A DNA stretch of 64,000 nt. Origin: Paenibacillus sp. JCM 10914. Lineage in GTDB: Bacteria > Bacillota > Bacilli > Paenibacillales > Paenibacillaceae. The DNA is taken from NCBI RefSeq assembly GCF_001315105.1, contig NZ_BAZR01000004.1, positions 1 to 64,000 on the forward strand, in the 5' to 3' direction. The first letter of the stretch is position 1; each line of letters starts with the position of its first letter. The notes under the pieces are model-generated. The model was not told the origin of the DNA, ran no database searches, and saw only the letters and a program-made list of their open reading frames with translations. Made by a program: the position numbers and the translations under genes. Positions 1 to 9,165 of the stretch are shown here, in pieces.

Positions 1-54
1 CAGGAACTTGCAGCGCGCAAGTCCGCTCGCAAATCGGCCTGCGCCAAAACTTAG
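1..54 (+). CDS. C-terminal end of an upstream gene (partial, unidentified)
   Basis: Frame 1 is open from the window edge to a TAG that overlaps the first bases of a terminator-like hairpin. The 17 residues are rich in Lys, Arg, Ala and Ser, and too few to assign a family. A stop codon directly followed by a terminator suggests the real end of a gene lying to the left. The product is unknown. Confidence 0.35.
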   Translation, partial: QELAARKSARKSACAKT

Positions 55-93
55 CCCCGGTCCGGGAAATACTCCACGGATCGGGGCTTTTAT
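53..93 (+). terminator. Intrinsic terminator after the left-edge gene
   Basis: A 12-bp stem (53-64 pairing with 77-88, one mismatch) is followed by TTTTAT. It sits at the stop codon of the left-edge reading frame. From about 100 to 402 I see only the tkt promoter and leader and no convincing gene; a 71-codon frame over 8-223 has no ribosome site and looks like noise. Confidence 0.65.
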
Positions 94-251
94 CAACCTT
101 TGGACCGCACACACAAAAGTTACCGTTCAAAAAGTCGCCGCATATTGTTTGGATGAGTTGAATCACGGTTATAACCCGACTAATACAGGAAATAATGCAG
201 GAGGTAGGAGAGCCTTAGAATAATTTTCGGCAGTGGATTAAAATTACGTTA

Positions 252-280
252 TGGAAATGTAACACGTGTGGTGATACAAT
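252..280 (+). promoter_or_regulatory. Candidate extended -10 promoter of tkt
   Basis: TGATACAAT (272-280) is an extended -10 of the TGnTATAAT type. The best -35 at 17-bp spacing (TGGAAA) is weak, as is common when an extended -10 is present. It lies about 120 bases upstream of the tkt start. Confidence 0.4.
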
Positions 281-402
281 AAGAGTCAAAATGATATTCT
301 CAACATTCCTAACTGCCAGAAATGCTTATGCCTTCGGGCAGAAAGGGCGCAAGATGCCTTCATTATCGAAGCTAATTTGGAAAGATTTGAGGAGGACGAA
401 TC

Positions 403-2423
403 ATGACAACCGAACATAATCAAACGATTGACAACTTGTCTATCGCGACCATCCGGACCTTGGCGATCGACGCCATCGAGAAAGCCAATTCCGGTCACCC
501 GGGTATGCCGATGGGCTCCGCGCCAATGGGCTATCAGCTGTTCGCGAAGACGATGAACCATAACCCTGACCAGCCGGCGTGGATTAACCGCGACCGTTTT
601 GTCCTGTCTGCAGGACACGGCTCGATGTTGCTCTACAGCTTGCTTCACCTGAGCGGATATGACGTAACGATTGACGATCTGAAGCAATTCCGTCAATGGG
701 GCAGCAGAACGCCGGGCCATCCGGAGTTTGGTCATACAGCAGGCGTTGACGCAACGACAGGTCCGCTGGGACAAGGTGTAGCGATGGCCGTGGGGATGGC
801 GATGGCAGAAGCGCATCTGGGTGCTACCTACAATAAAGATGATTTCAATGTGATTGATCACTATACGTACGCAATCTGCGGTGACGGCGACATGATGGAG
901 GGCGTGGCTTCCGAAGCGGCTTCTCTGGCCGGACACCTCAAGCTTGGCAAGCTGATCATGCTCTATGATTCCAACGACATCTCCCTTGATGGCGAATTGA
1001 ATCTTGCGCTCTCCGAGAACGTAGCGAAGCGCTTTGAAGCGTATGGCTGGCAAGTGTTGCGCGTTGAAGACGGCAATGATCTGCCTGCGATTCAGCAAGC
1101 GATTGAAGAAGCACAAGCGGATGCCGACCATCCGACGCTGATCGAAGTCAAGACCGTAATCGGTTACGGAAGCCCGAACAAGCAAGGGAAGGGCGGCCAC
1201 GGCGGTACGCACGGTTCCCCGCTTGGAGCTGATGAAGCGAAGCTGACGAAGGATTACTACAAGTGGGTATATGAAGAGGATTTCTATGTGCCTGAGGAAG
1301 TACGCGAGCATTTCGGCCAAGTGAAGGCGCGCGGCGTGTCCGCATACGAGGCTTGGGTCGATCAATTCGCTAAATATAAAGAAGCCTTCCCAGAGCTGGC
1401 TGCGCAATTCGAGCGCGGCGAATCCGGCGAGCTGCAAGAGGGATGGGACCAAGACCTTCCAACTTACAGCGTAGAGGATAAGGCTGTCTCCACGCGTGTG
1501 GCGTCCGGTAAAGCGCTCAACGGTCTTACGGCAAACGTGCCGCAACTGCTGGGCGGCTCTGCTGACCTGGAAAGCTCCACGATGACACACTTGAACGGTT
1601 TGCCGAACTTCACGGCGAATAGCTACGAAGGCCGTAACGTGTACTATGGCGTGCGCGAATTCGCGATGGCTGGTGCCATGAACGGGATTGCGCTGCATGG
1701 TGGCTTGAAGATCTTCGGAGGTACGTTCTTCGTATTTACCGACTACCTGCGTCCGGCGATCCGTCTGGCGGCGATCATGAAGCTTCCGGTTACTTATGTG
1801 CTGACCATGACAGCATCGCTGTCGGGGAAGATGGTCCTACGCATGAGCCGATCGAACAACTGGCTTCCCTGCGCATTATTCCGGATCTGACAGTGATCCG
1901 TCCGGCCGATGCGAATGAAGCGTCCGCGGCTTGGGCCTATGCGATCGAGAACACGGACCGCCCGGTGGCGCTCGTGTTGACACGTCAGAACCTGCCGATC
2001 TTGGCGGGTACGGCCGAGCTTGCTCGCGAAGGTATTAAGCGCGGTGCTTATGTCGTGGCTGACGCAGCAGAAGGCAAGGTTCAGGCACAGATCATTGCAA
2101 CAGGCTCCGAGGTACAGCTCGCCGTGAAGGCTCAGAAAGCACTGGCTGAAGAAGGAATTGCCGTCCGCGTGATCAGCATGCCTAGTTGGGATCTGTTTGA
2201 CGCTCAAGAGAAGGGCTACAAGGACTCTGTCCTGCTTCCCGACGTCAAAGCACGTTTGGCGATTGAAATGGCTCATCCGTTCGGCTGGGAGCGTTATGTC
2301 GGCGACCAAGGCGATATTCTTGGCATTACGACGTTTGGTGCCTCCGCTCCGGGAGACCGGGTTATCGCCGAGTACGGCTTCACGGTTGAGAATGTCGTTA
2401 GCCGCGTAAAAGCACTGCTCTAA
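403..2423 (+). CDS. tkt: Transketolase (reading frame broken once)
   Basis: Thiamine-diphosphate enzyme of the non-oxidative pentose phosphate pathway; it moves two-carbon units between ketose and aldose phosphates in the cytoplasm. The start follows GAGGAGG. The N-terminal ThDP-binding domain shows the GDG motif near residue 160 ([13 protein letters not shown]), followed by the pyrimidine-binding domain ([27 protein letters not shown]) and the C-terminal domain. The frame breaks near 1806, where VLT is followed by out-of-frame codons. Restoring one C (ACC-CAT) gives [18 protein letters not shown], the conserved family sequence, and a 673-residue protein of normal length. Since transketolase is central to metabolism, a missing base in the assembly is more likely than a pseudogene. 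Confidence 0.95.
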
Positions 2424-2448
2424 GAGATTAACCCTATATAGATTGTCC

Positions 2449-2476
2449 GGCACCCGCTTGATGCGGGTGTCGTTAT
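2449..2476 (+). terminator. Weak terminator after tkt
   Basis: CACCCGC (2451-2457) pairs with GCGGGTG (2463-2469) around a short loop. The following GTTATAT is a poor U-tract, so termination may be partial. Confidence 0.4.
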
Positions 2477-2513
2477 ATATCCAGCTACATATTTAGAGGG
2501 GGAGTGTTCTACG

Positions 2514-2831
2514 ATGTCGCAGTTCAAGAATGCAACGATCACCAAAGCAGCTAACGTTTATTATGAAGGGAAGGTCACCAGCCGAACGGTTGTGCTGGAA
2601 GACGGCCAGAAGGTAACACTTGGCATTATGCTGCCAGGCAGCTATGAATTTGGAACCGATGGTCCGGAGATTATGGAGATCCTGTCCGGCGATCTGCGCG
2701 TGCTGTTGCCAGGCGAGCAGGAATGGCAGGAGATTCAGGGCAGTGCAACTTTTGATGTACCAGGTAACTCCAGTTTCAAATTAGAAATACGAACCGTTAC
2801 GGACTACTGCTGCTCTTATCCTACTTCATAA
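2514..2831 (+). CDS. ppnP: Pyrimidine/purine nucleoside phosphorylase PpnP
   Basis: Small single-cupin protein of 105 residues, the usual length for the PpnP/YaiE (formerly DUF1255) family. The family splits many nucleosides with phosphate, giving ribose 1-phosphate and the free base. Recognisable elements are [22 protein letters not shown], then GEYTF-like [11 protein letters not shown], then [15 protein letters not shown] and the cupin-closing [13 protein letters not shown]. The start has a GAGGGGGAG ribosome site. It stands alone between tkt and the convergent dehydrogenase gene; pairing with pentose phosphate metabolism is sensible because ribose 1-phosphate feeds that pathway. Confidence 0.9.
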   Translation: MSQFKNATITKAANVYYEGKVTSRTVVLEDGQKVTLGIMLPGSYEFGTDGPEIMEILSGDLRVLLPGEQEWQEIQGSATFDVPGNSSFKLEIRTVTDYCCSYPTS

Positions 2832-2879
2832 AAACTCACGCTTTGTGGGAGGACAAAATGGGAGCGGCATGACCAAAGA

Positions 2880-2906
2880 GCCCGAAGCATACACCTCGGG
2901 CCTATC
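2880..2906 (-). terminator. Hairpin between convergent ppnP and dehydrogenase genes
   Basis: GCCCGA and TCGGGC pair around a 10-base loop. On the minus strand the stem is followed by TCTTT, so it may end the dehydrogenase transcript; the plus side has almost no T-run. Confidence 0.4.
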
Positions 2907-2936
2907 TACACATATCCATGCGATGATTTGAGGAAC

Positions 2937-3839
2937 TTATGATTGATTGCTGCCGGTGCCGATCTTTTGGCCGATCCAGGCTTCATAGCATTTCACGACA
3001 GCGGAGAGGTCTTCTTCGCCATAACCTTCACTGGCTCCGGCCTGAAACAGGCTTTTGGCCAGATTCAGCATCGGGGACGGCATGCCGATTCCATCGGTGA
3101 GCGAGGAGGCGAGCTTGAGATCTTTCAGCATGAGGGCGAGTGAGAACTGATTGCTGAAGTCGCCGTCGATCATTTTGCGACCTTTCAATTCAGCAGCTTT
3201 ACTTCCGGCTGATCCAAGCTGTACGAGTTCCAGAAAGTTATCAGCCGGGATGCCGGATTTAGCCGCGATGGCAAAGCCCTCGGCCAGCGCCAGGTTATTA
3301 ATGCCGACAATCGTATTATGCGCAAGCTTGGCGACGGCACCGCTGCCGTTAGGACCCATGTGGATCACTTTTTTGCCGAGTGTATCGAATACGTCCGCTT
3401 GCGCCTCGATAACGGCCGCATCTCCGCCTACCATGAATACCAAGGTTCCGTCGATGGCAGCAGGTTTGCTGCCGGTCACCGGCGCATCGAGGAATGAAGC
3501 GTCTAGAGCGTTGACGGCCGAAGCGATTTCTTTCACGAGACTTTCGGAGATGGTGCTGCAGTCGATCACGGTCATGCCGCTGGTCAATGAGCCGAATAGT
3601 CCCTTCTCTCCGTAGAATACATCGCGAATCGATTGGTCATTGCTTACCATCGTAATGACAAGGTCTGCACCTTCGGCTGCTTCACGCGGACTGTCGGCGA
3701 TGGAAGCACCTTGTTCAGCAAGCGGACGGCATTTCTCAGGCGTCCGGTTGTACACGGTTACGTCATAATCCTGCTTGAGCAGGTTGGAAGCCATCGGAGC
3801 ACCCATGGTGCCCAGGCCGATAAAACCGATCTTCTTCAT
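2937..3839 (-). CDS. NAD(P)-dependent beta-hydroxyacid dehydrogenase
   Basis: 300 residues, the usual length for the 3-hydroxyisobutyrate / tartronate semialdehyde / 6-phosphogluconate-like dehydrogenase family. The N-terminal Rossmann fold opens with GFIGLGTMGAPMASNL. The substrate motif DAPVTGSKPAA lies near residues 118-128 and the conserved catalytic lysine is K171 in GAVAKLAHN. These enzymes oxidise short beta-hydroxyacids or reduce the matching semialdehydes. The exact substrate cannot be read from the sequence and no pathway neighbour is present, so no gene symbol is given. It is transcribed alone, convergent with ppnP. Confidence 0.88.
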   Translation of the reverse strand: MKKIGFIGLGTMGAPMASNLLKQDYDVTVYNRTPEKCRPLAEQGASIADSPREAAEGADLVITMVSNDQSIRDVFYGEKGLFGSLTSGMTVIDCSTISESLVKEIASAVNALDASFLDAPVTGSKPAAIDGTLVFMVGGDAAVIEAQADVFDTLGKKVIHMGPNGSGAVAKLAHNTIVGINNLALAEGFAIAAKSGIPADNFLELVQLGSAGSKAAELKGRKMIDGDFSNQFSLALMLKDLKLASSLTDGIGMPSPMLNLAKSLFQAGASEGYGEEDLSAVVKCYEAWIGQKIGTGSNQS

Positions 3840-3976
3840 ATCATATCACCTTCACTGTGGATTCCTGATCGACTCTATCTTAGCATGGGTTGATGAAACG
3901 CATCTAGTAATAAGGATGAGATTGGAAAATGAAGGGCGAAGTGTATGAAGAATGCATGACAGATCGTTCCATAAGC

Positions 3977-4005
3977 TTGCGGACGTTATGAAATTAAAGT
4001 ATTCT
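3977..4005 (+). promoter_or_regulatory. Candidate pgi promoter
   Basis: TTGCGG, 17 bp, TATTCT, ending 29 bases before the pgi start. Moderate match to a SigA promoter. Confidence 0.4.
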
Positions 4006-4034
4006 AATTCTAAATTTCTCAGGAGGTTACACGG

Positions 4035-5390
4035 ATGACGAACAAGATCAAGTTTGATTACAGTAAAGCACTGACTTTTGTCCAGCAACATGAAATCGAT
4101 TATTTTGCTGAGCCGATTCGTACGGCTCACGAGCAGTTACATAAAGGAACAGGTGCAGGCTCCGATTATCTCGGATGGATTGATCTGCCTACTGCATATG
4201 ACCGGGAAGAATTCTCCCGTATTCAAAAAGCTGCCGCCAAAATTCAAAGCGATTCCGATGTATTGATCGTGATCGGCATCGGTGGTTCTTATCTCGGGGC
4301 ACGCGCCGCGATCGAGATGCTGTCCCATTCCTTCTATAACGAATTGCCGAAGGACAAGCGCAAGACGCCGGAAATCTATTTTGCAGGCAACAATATCAGT
4401 TCGACGTATGTGACCCATTTGCTCGATCTGATCGAAGGCAAAGATTTTTCGGTTAATGTTATCTCGAAATCTGGTACGACGACGGAGCCGGCAATCGCAT
4501 TCCGTATCTTTCGTGCGGAACTGGAGAAGAAATACGGCAAGGAAGAGGCTCGCAAACGGATCTATGCCACGACCGACCAAGAGAAGGGTGCACTCAAGAA
4601 GCTGGCCACGGAAGAAGGGTACGAGTCCTTTATTATCCCTGACGATGTGGGCGGACGTTATTCCGTGTTGACTGCGGTAGGCTTACTTCCGATCGCTACA
4701 GCCGGCATTAACATTGAAGAGATGATGCAAGGGGCGGCAGATGCTTCCAAGGAATACAGCAACCCGAACGTAGCGGAGAACGAGGCCTATCAGTATGCGG
4801 CTGTTCGCAACGCGCTTTATCGCAAGGGCAAGGGCATCGAGATTCTCGTCAACTACGAGCCTTCCCTGCATTTCGTATCGGAGTGGTGGAAGCAGTTGTA
4901 CGGCGAGAGCGAAGGCAAGGATTACAAAGGAATCTATCCAGCTTCCGTCGATTTCTCTACCGATCTGCATTCGATGGGACAATTCATTCAGGAAGGTACG
5001 CGCAACATCTTCGAGACGGTCATTCAAGTCGAGAATGTGGCGGACCATATTTCAGTGGAATCCGATCCGGATGACCTGGACGGATTGAACTTCCTGACCG
5101 GGAAAACATTGGATTTTGTTAACAAAAAGGCTTTCCAAGGCACGATGCTGGCCCATACCGACGGTCAAGTACCGAATTTGATTGTGACAATTCCAGATTT
5201 CACTCCCTATTCGTTCGGATATCTGGTATACTTTTTCGAAAAGGCCTGCGGTATCAGCGGCTATCTGCTAGGTGTCAACCCGTTTGATCAACCGGGCGTA
5301 GAGGCGTACAAGAAGAACATGTTCGCTCTGCTCGGCAAACCGGGATTCGAGGAAGAGAAGGCGAAGCTGGAAGCAAGACTTTCCGAATAA
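4035..5390 (+). CDS. pgi: Glucose-6-phosphate isomerase
   Basis: Interconverts glucose 6-phosphate and fructose 6-phosphate in the cytoplasm. 451 residues, the size of the compact Bacillus-type enzyme. Visible elements: the sugar-phosphate binding SIS fold with [15 protein letters not shown], the phosphate loop [14 protein letters not shown], family signature [16 protein letters not shown] near residue 200, and the second signature [19 protein letters not shown] near the C-terminus. The start codon follows CAGGAGG. It is a single-gene unit with its own promoter and terminator. Together with tkt it links glycolysis and the pentose phosphate pathway. Confidence 0.97.
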   Translation: MTNKIKFDYSKALTFVQQHEIDYFAEPIRTAHEQLHKGTGAGSDYLGWIDLPTAYDREEFSRIQKAAAKIQSDSDVLIVIGIGGSYLGARAAIEMLSHSFYNELPKDKRKTPEIYFAGNNISSTYVTHLLDLIEGKDFSVNVISKSGTTTEPAIAFRIFRAELEKKYGKEEARKRIYATTDQEKGALKKLATEEGYESFIIPDDVGGRYSVLTAVGLLPIATAGINIEEMMQGAADASKEYSNPNVAENEAYQYAAVRNALYRKGKGIEILVNYEPSLHFVSEWWKQLYGESEGKDYKGIYPASVDFSTDLHSMGQFIQEGTRNIFETVIQVENVADHISVESDPDDLDGLNFLTGKTLDFVNKKAFQGTMLAHTDGQVPNLIVTIPDFTPYSFGYLVYFFEKACGISGYLLGVNPFDQPGVEAYKKNMFALLGKPGFEEEKAKLEARLSE

Positions 5391-5428
5391 CGACGCTTTG
5401 ATTAGGATTTGACGTAAGACGCTGAAGG

Positions 5429-5470
5429 AAGCAGTTCACCGGCAGGCAATGCGCCGGGGACTGCTTTCTT
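5429..5470 (+). terminator. Intrinsic terminator after pgi
   Basis: Arms 5429-5443 and 5452-5466 form a GC-rich stem with a few mismatches, followed by TTTCTT. Confidence 0.7.
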
Positions 5471-5502
5471 GATAATTAGTTATGCTAGGTGGTTGTCATT
5501 TC

Positions 5503-6135
5503 ATGTTGGATCGTTACCAAACGGTAAGACAGGCGGGCTCGAAGGAAATCGTAATTAAGAAATCGAGATTCATCGGCCATGTCATGCCTGTTACGACCGA
5601 GGAAGAAGCTGTTGCTTTTATTGAAGACATCAAGAAGAAACATTGGAATGCGACACACAATTGTTCCGCTTATATGATCGGCGAGCGGGATGAGATTCAG
5701 AAGCAGTCGGATGACGGTGAGCCGAGCGGAACGGCTGGCAAGCCGATTCTGGAGGTTATTCGCAATCAAGGGCGTAAGAACGTCGCCATTGTAGTTACAA
5801 GGTATTTTGGCGGTATCATGCTGGGAGCAGGTGGACTGATTCGTGCTTATACGGACGGGGCAGTTGCAGCTATTGAGTCGGGTGAACCGATAACCAAGGT
5901 ATTACACCGGCAGATCTTGGTGGAACTGGATTATACATGGCTGGGCAAGGTGGAGAACGAGCTTAGAAATCGCAACATACGCATGGGAGAGACCATCTTC
6001 GCCGACACCGTAACTTTGATTTGCTTGCCGTTTGATCATGATGCGGAGAGCTTCACGTCTTGGATGGTGGATTTGACGCAGGGGCAGTCCTTGATCACGG
6101 AGGGAGAGCGGCTTTATTTTATTGAAGGGGAATAA
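5503..6135 (+). CDS. yvyE: YigZ/YvyE family (IMPACT-type) protein
   Basis: 210-residue protein of the UPF0029/IMPACT family, with a ribosomal-protein-S5-like fold and a ferredoxin-like C-terminal domain. The hallmark stretch is NATHNCSAYMIGE, then DDGEPSGTAGKPILEV, then VVTRYFGGIMLGAGGLIRAY. Eukaryotic IMPACT acts in translational stress control; the bacterial role is not settled. The start chosen is MLDRYQTV, which aligns with the family N-terminus and has AGGTGG 11 bases upstream. A frame-compatible ATG seven codons earlier (5482) lacks a ribosome site. The downstream TetR gene begins 6 bases after the stop, so the two are probably co-transcribed. Confidence 0.88.
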   Translation: MLDRYQTVRQAGSKEIVIKKSRFIGHVMPVTTEEEAVAFIEDIKKKHWNATHNCSAYMIGERDEIQKQSDDGEPSGTAGKPILEVIRNQGRKNVAIVVTRYFGGIMLGAGGLIRAYTDGAVAAIESGEPITKVLHRQILVELDYTWLGKVENELRNRNIRMGETIFADTVTLICLPFDHDAESFTSWMVDLTQGQSLITEGERLYFIEGE

Positions 6136-6141
6136 AATAAT

Positions 6142-6735
6142 ATGGCAAGAAGAGCAGTTGAACGCGAGTTGTCGAGGGAGCGGATACTAGAAGCAGCCAG
6201 GCATTTGTTTATAACCAAAGGCTATCGGGCCATTTCGATGCGAAGCATCGGACAGCATCTGGGTTATAGTCATGGCTCCTTGTACTATCATTTTAAGGAA
6301 AAGGCGGAGCTATTCTACGCCATCGTCATGAAGGATTTCAATGATCTGAATGATTTGCTGTTGGAGGTCTCGTTGAAGCCCTCCTGTGACGGAGTATCGA
6401 AGCTGGAGCAGCTAATGATGGAATTCGTCCGATTCGGAATGGATAATCCTTACCAGTACGAGATCATGTTCATGATCCGGGACGAAGAGCTGCTATCCTA
6501 CTGTCGCTCTGAGCAGGGGCGCTGTTTTGAAATGTTTGCTATGCTGGTGCGTCAATATTTGCTGGAGGAGAACTACAGCGAAGAAGAACGGCGTACTGTT
6601 CCGTTGACCTTGTTTTTGTCGTTACATGGATTCATATCCTATTATATTCAAGATAGAATCGGATTTGATGAGATTAAACCTGCCGCTCTTACCCATATTA
6701 AAGTGTTGAGCCGGAGCCTGTACAGCAAAGTATGA
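6142..6735 (+). CDS. TetR/AcrR family transcriptional regulator
   Basis: 197 residues, typical for the family. The N-terminal helix-turn-helix spans about residues 10-55: RILEAARHLFITKGY, ISMRSIGQHLGYSHGSLYYHF, which is the canonical TetR DNA-binding domain. The rest is an alpha-helical ligand-binding and dimerisation domain of unknown effector. It follows yvyE by 6 bases, and ends before a strong terminator. No efflux pump or oxidoreductase lies next to it, so its target genes cannot be inferred from context. Confidence 0.9.
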   Translation: MARRAVERELSRERILEAARHLFITKGYRAISMRSIGQHLGYSHGSLYYHFKEKAELFYAIVMKDFNDLNDLLLEVSLKPSCDGVSKLEQLMMEFVRFGMDNPYQYEIMFMIRDEELLSYCRSEQGRCFEMFAMLVRQYLLEENYSEEERRTVPLTLFLSLHGFISYYIQDRIGFDEIKPAALTHIKVLSRSLYSKV

Positions 6736-6869
6736 TTCGTAAGGCTTCATCGTTACTGGAGCGATCATAAAGCAGACGTCGATAGACGTTTTTATTTATC
6801 CATTCATGCTTCATTTCATTACAACGATCTAGCGTTGAAACGTCAAAATATACATCTTATACACATGGG

Positions 6870-6911
6870 CAGACCGTCACAAGCCCCTAGCATGTGACGG
6901 TCTGTTTTTTG
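6870..6911 (+). terminator. Strong intrinsic terminator after the TetR gene
   Basis: Perfect 11-bp stem CAGACCGTCAC / GTGACGGTCTG (6870-6880 with 6894-6904) followed by TTTTTT. Between 6736 and 6954 I see nothing else. Confidence 0.85.
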
Positions 6912-6954
6912 TTGCCTCTTATCAGATAAGGCCATCCCATGTACAGCGAAGTAT

Positions 6955-7355
6955 CTAGCCCTCCATAATCTTCACATGGTATTGGCGCTGTCTTGGACCG
7001 TCAAATTCACAGAAGTAGATCCCCTGCCATCTTCCGAGCAGGAGATGTCCATTATGAATGATGACGGTTTGTGACGGACCGCATGTAATGGATTTCAGAT
7101 GGGATGCCGTGTTTCCCTCGCATGCCGATATTTGGGGTGCTCCCATGGGTATGCTTCGTCCAGCGACATCAATACGTCCCGTTTCACATCCGGGTCGGCG
7201 TTCTCATTGATTGCGATGCCGGCCGTTGTATGCGGACAGTAGATCAGCACGGTTCCCTGCTGGACGCCGCACTCTTTAACATAAGAGGCAATCTCTCTCG
7301 TTATGTCTCTCATCTCATCTCGGGTTTGCGTTTTTAATTCTCCGGTGTACAGCAT
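6955..7355 (-). CDS. yjbQ: YjbQ family protein (UPF0047), frame broken once
   Basis: About 133 residues when repaired, the normal length for the family, whose E. coli member has weak thiamine-phosphate synthase activity. The N-terminal half runs from [15 protein letters not shown] through [19 protein letters not shown]. The C-terminal half has [29 protein letters not shown] and the terminal VKIMEG. The two halves are in different frames, broken near 7119. Restoring one G gives [10 protein letters not shown], which joins them without loss of residues. Active-site histidines are in CPHTT and ASHLK. A GAGGAAT ribosome site lies just before the start. Transcribed divergently from the sulfate transporter operon. 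Confidence 0.85.
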
Positions 7356-7554
7356 GTTTGATTCCTCCTCAATTTTTTCCCATTTCTATTATTTTACCCG
7401 ATTAATTGCAAAAGATGGATTGACGACTAGATTCAGCATTTGGTAAAGTATGTGATAAGTTAAGTAAAACCAAGTATACAAATAGGAAATATAAAGATGG
7501 TTTGTTGTGGAGGAGTCGACCGGATTACCATCCGGAGGCGGGAGGGATATCAAG

Positions 7555-8370
7555 ATGACAGCTTTGATTCGTCATAAAGGTTGGACATGGGGTTTTCGGA
7601 GCACGGTATTGCTTTATTTTCTTGCCTTAATCGTACTTCCAATCTTCGGAGTTTACGTACAGTCGTTCTCGGCCGGTTGGTCTTACTTCGCGGAGAGCGT
7701 GCTGGACCCGATTGCGTGGAAGGCGGTATTACTGACCATCAGGTTGGGTCTGATCTCGACGGTTATGAATGTACTGATTGGTACGATGATTGCCTGGGTG
7801 TTGGTACGGTACCGATTTCCTGGCAGAACGCTGCTGAATAGTCTCGTCGACCTGCCGTTTGCACTGCCCACGGCCGTGGGCGGTCTGATGATTATGCTGC
7901 TTCTCGGACCGGGAAGCATGCTTGGAGGACTGGCAGAGCGGCTGGGATTCGAAATCGTATTTCATCAACCAGCGATTGTAATTGCGATGTTGTTCGTTAC
8001 GTTTCCGTTCGTCATACGTGCCGTGCAGCCGCTGCTGGAGGAACTGGATCCTCTGGAGGAGGAAGCAGCCTATACCATGGGAGCATCCCGGGTCAGAACC
8101 TTCTTCAAAGTGATTCTTCCTTCGATGCTGCCTGGTATTATCAGCGGCGGTATGCTCGCCTTCTCCAGGGCACTTGCCGAATTCGGTGCCGTAGTACTGG
8201 TGGCTGGCAATATCCCGGGCAGAACGCTGATTGCTTCGGTCTTTATCTTCGGTGAAGTTGAGAGCGACAACCCGGCCGGAGCAGCAGCGGTATCCATTCT
8301 ATTGCTTACGCTCTCGTTCCTGATACTGTGGGTGATTAATGCCGTACAGCAGAGGGGGAGACGAGCATGA
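7555..8370 (+). CDS. cysT: Sulfate/thiosulfate ABC transporter permease CysT
   Basis: Inner-membrane permease subunit of the sulfate importer, 271 residues with about six hydrophobic segments. The cytoplasmic EAA loop that contacts the ATPase is EAAYTMGASRVRTFF followed by LPSMLPGI (about residues 178-201). The start chosen is the ATG preceded by GGGAGGG at 4-10 bases. An in-frame GTG at 7507 would add 16 non-hydrophobic residues across a CCGGA/TCCGG mini-hairpin and is less likely. The 3' end overlaps cysW by 4 bases (ATGA), indicating translational coupling. First gene of cysT-cysW-cysA-sbp. Confidence 0.93.
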   Translation: MTALIRHKGWTWGFRSTVLLYFLALIVLPIFGVYVQSFSAGWSYFAESVLDPIAWKAVLLTIRLGLISTVMNVLIGTMIAWVLVRYRFPGRTLLNSLVDLPFALPTAVGGLMIMLLLGPGSMLGGLAERLGFEIVFHQPAIVIAMLFVTFPFVIRAVQPLLEELDPLEEEAAYTMGASRVRTFFKVILPSMLPGIISGGMLAFSRALAEFGAVVLVAGNIPGRTLIASVFIFGEVESDNPAGAAAVSILLLTLSFLILWVINAVQQRGRRA

Positions 8371-9164
8371 GACGGTTATGGATCGGGTTAACCTTTGCGG
8401 TATTTCTCGTGCTGCTGATCATCCCGTTGTCTCGGATCGCTATCGGGGCATTCGAGCTTGGACTGGATGGTTTTCTTGAGGGGCTGCTTAGGCCCGAAGC
8501 GCTGCATGCGCTCATGATGACCGGACTGATTGTGGTATGCGTGACGGCATTAAATACTTTTTTTGGCATTATGATGGCTTTATATTTGGTACGGGCGAAC
8601 TGGCTCAGCCGCAAAATCAAAGGGGTTCTCAATAGCATTGTTGATTTGCCCTATGCTGTGTCTCCGGTCATTGGCGGATTGATGATTGTACTTCTGCTAG
8701 GGCCAGATAGCATTATCGGCGGTTTTTTTGAAGGCATCGGGTTCAAGGTGGTCTACGCGTTTCCAGGTATGGTGATTGCAACCTTGTTCGTTACATTTCC
8801 ACTGATGGTGCGAGAAATCATGCCTGTCTTGCAGGAGATCGGCAACGACCAGGAGCAGGCGGCGGCGACACTCGGCGCTTATGGATGGACTACGTTTCGT
8901 AAAGTAACCTGGCCTTCGATCCGCTGGGCTGTCGTCTATGGATTGGTGCTAACCGTGGCTCGTTCTCTCGGCGAGTTCGGGGCGGTGTTGGTCGTGTCAG
9001 GCAACATCATGAACAAGACGCAGACGGCGACAACGCTTGTATATCAGGACGTGGAGAACTTTAATGTGGCTGCAGCTAACGGCGTTGCTTTGGTACTGGC
9101 CGCTTTCTCCGTGGGGCTGTTGCTGATAATGGAATGGGCCAAAAAAAGAAAGGAAGTGCATTGA
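8367..9164 (+). CDS. cysW: Sulfate/thiosulfate ABC transporter permease CysW
   Basis: Second membrane subunit of the sulfate importer, 265 residues with several hydrophobic helices. Family landmarks are SIVDLPYAVSPVIGGLM in the membrane part, and the EAA-like coupling loop QAAATLGAYGWTTFRKVTWP near residues 166-185. ARSLGEFGAVLVVSGNI matches the conserved CysT/CysW region. It overlaps cysT by 4 bases and is followed after one base by cysA, so the three are one translational unit. CysT and CysW form the heterodimeric channel. Confidence 0.94.
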   Translation: MRRLWIGLTFAVFLVLLIIPLSRIAIGAFELGLDGFLEGLLRPEALHALMMTGLIVVCVTALNTFFGIMMALYLVRANWLSRKIKGVLNSIVDLPYAVSPVIGGLMIVLLLGPDSIIGGFFEGIGFKVVYAFPGMVIATLFVTFPLMVREIMPVLQEIGNDQEQAAATLGAYGWTTFRKVTWPSIRWAVVYGLVLTVARSLGEFGAVLVVSGNIMNKTQTATTLVYQDVENFNVAAANGVALVLAAFSVGLLLIMEWAKKRKEVH

Positions 9165-9165
9165 T

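Noticed and set aside
8..223. 71-codon open frame near the left edge
   Set aside because: It crosses a clear terminator, has no ribosome site and shows no protein-like pattern.
286..1698. Long minus-strand frame opposite tkt, and similar long frames opposite pgi, lplA, recQ, leuA and ilvC
   Set aside because: They mirror strongly coding plus- or minus-strand genes, lack ribosome sites and do not resemble proteins.
7507..7554. Upstream GTG start for cysT
   Set aside because: Adds 16 polar residues across a mini-hairpin and the true ribosome site; the ATG at 7555 is far better placed.
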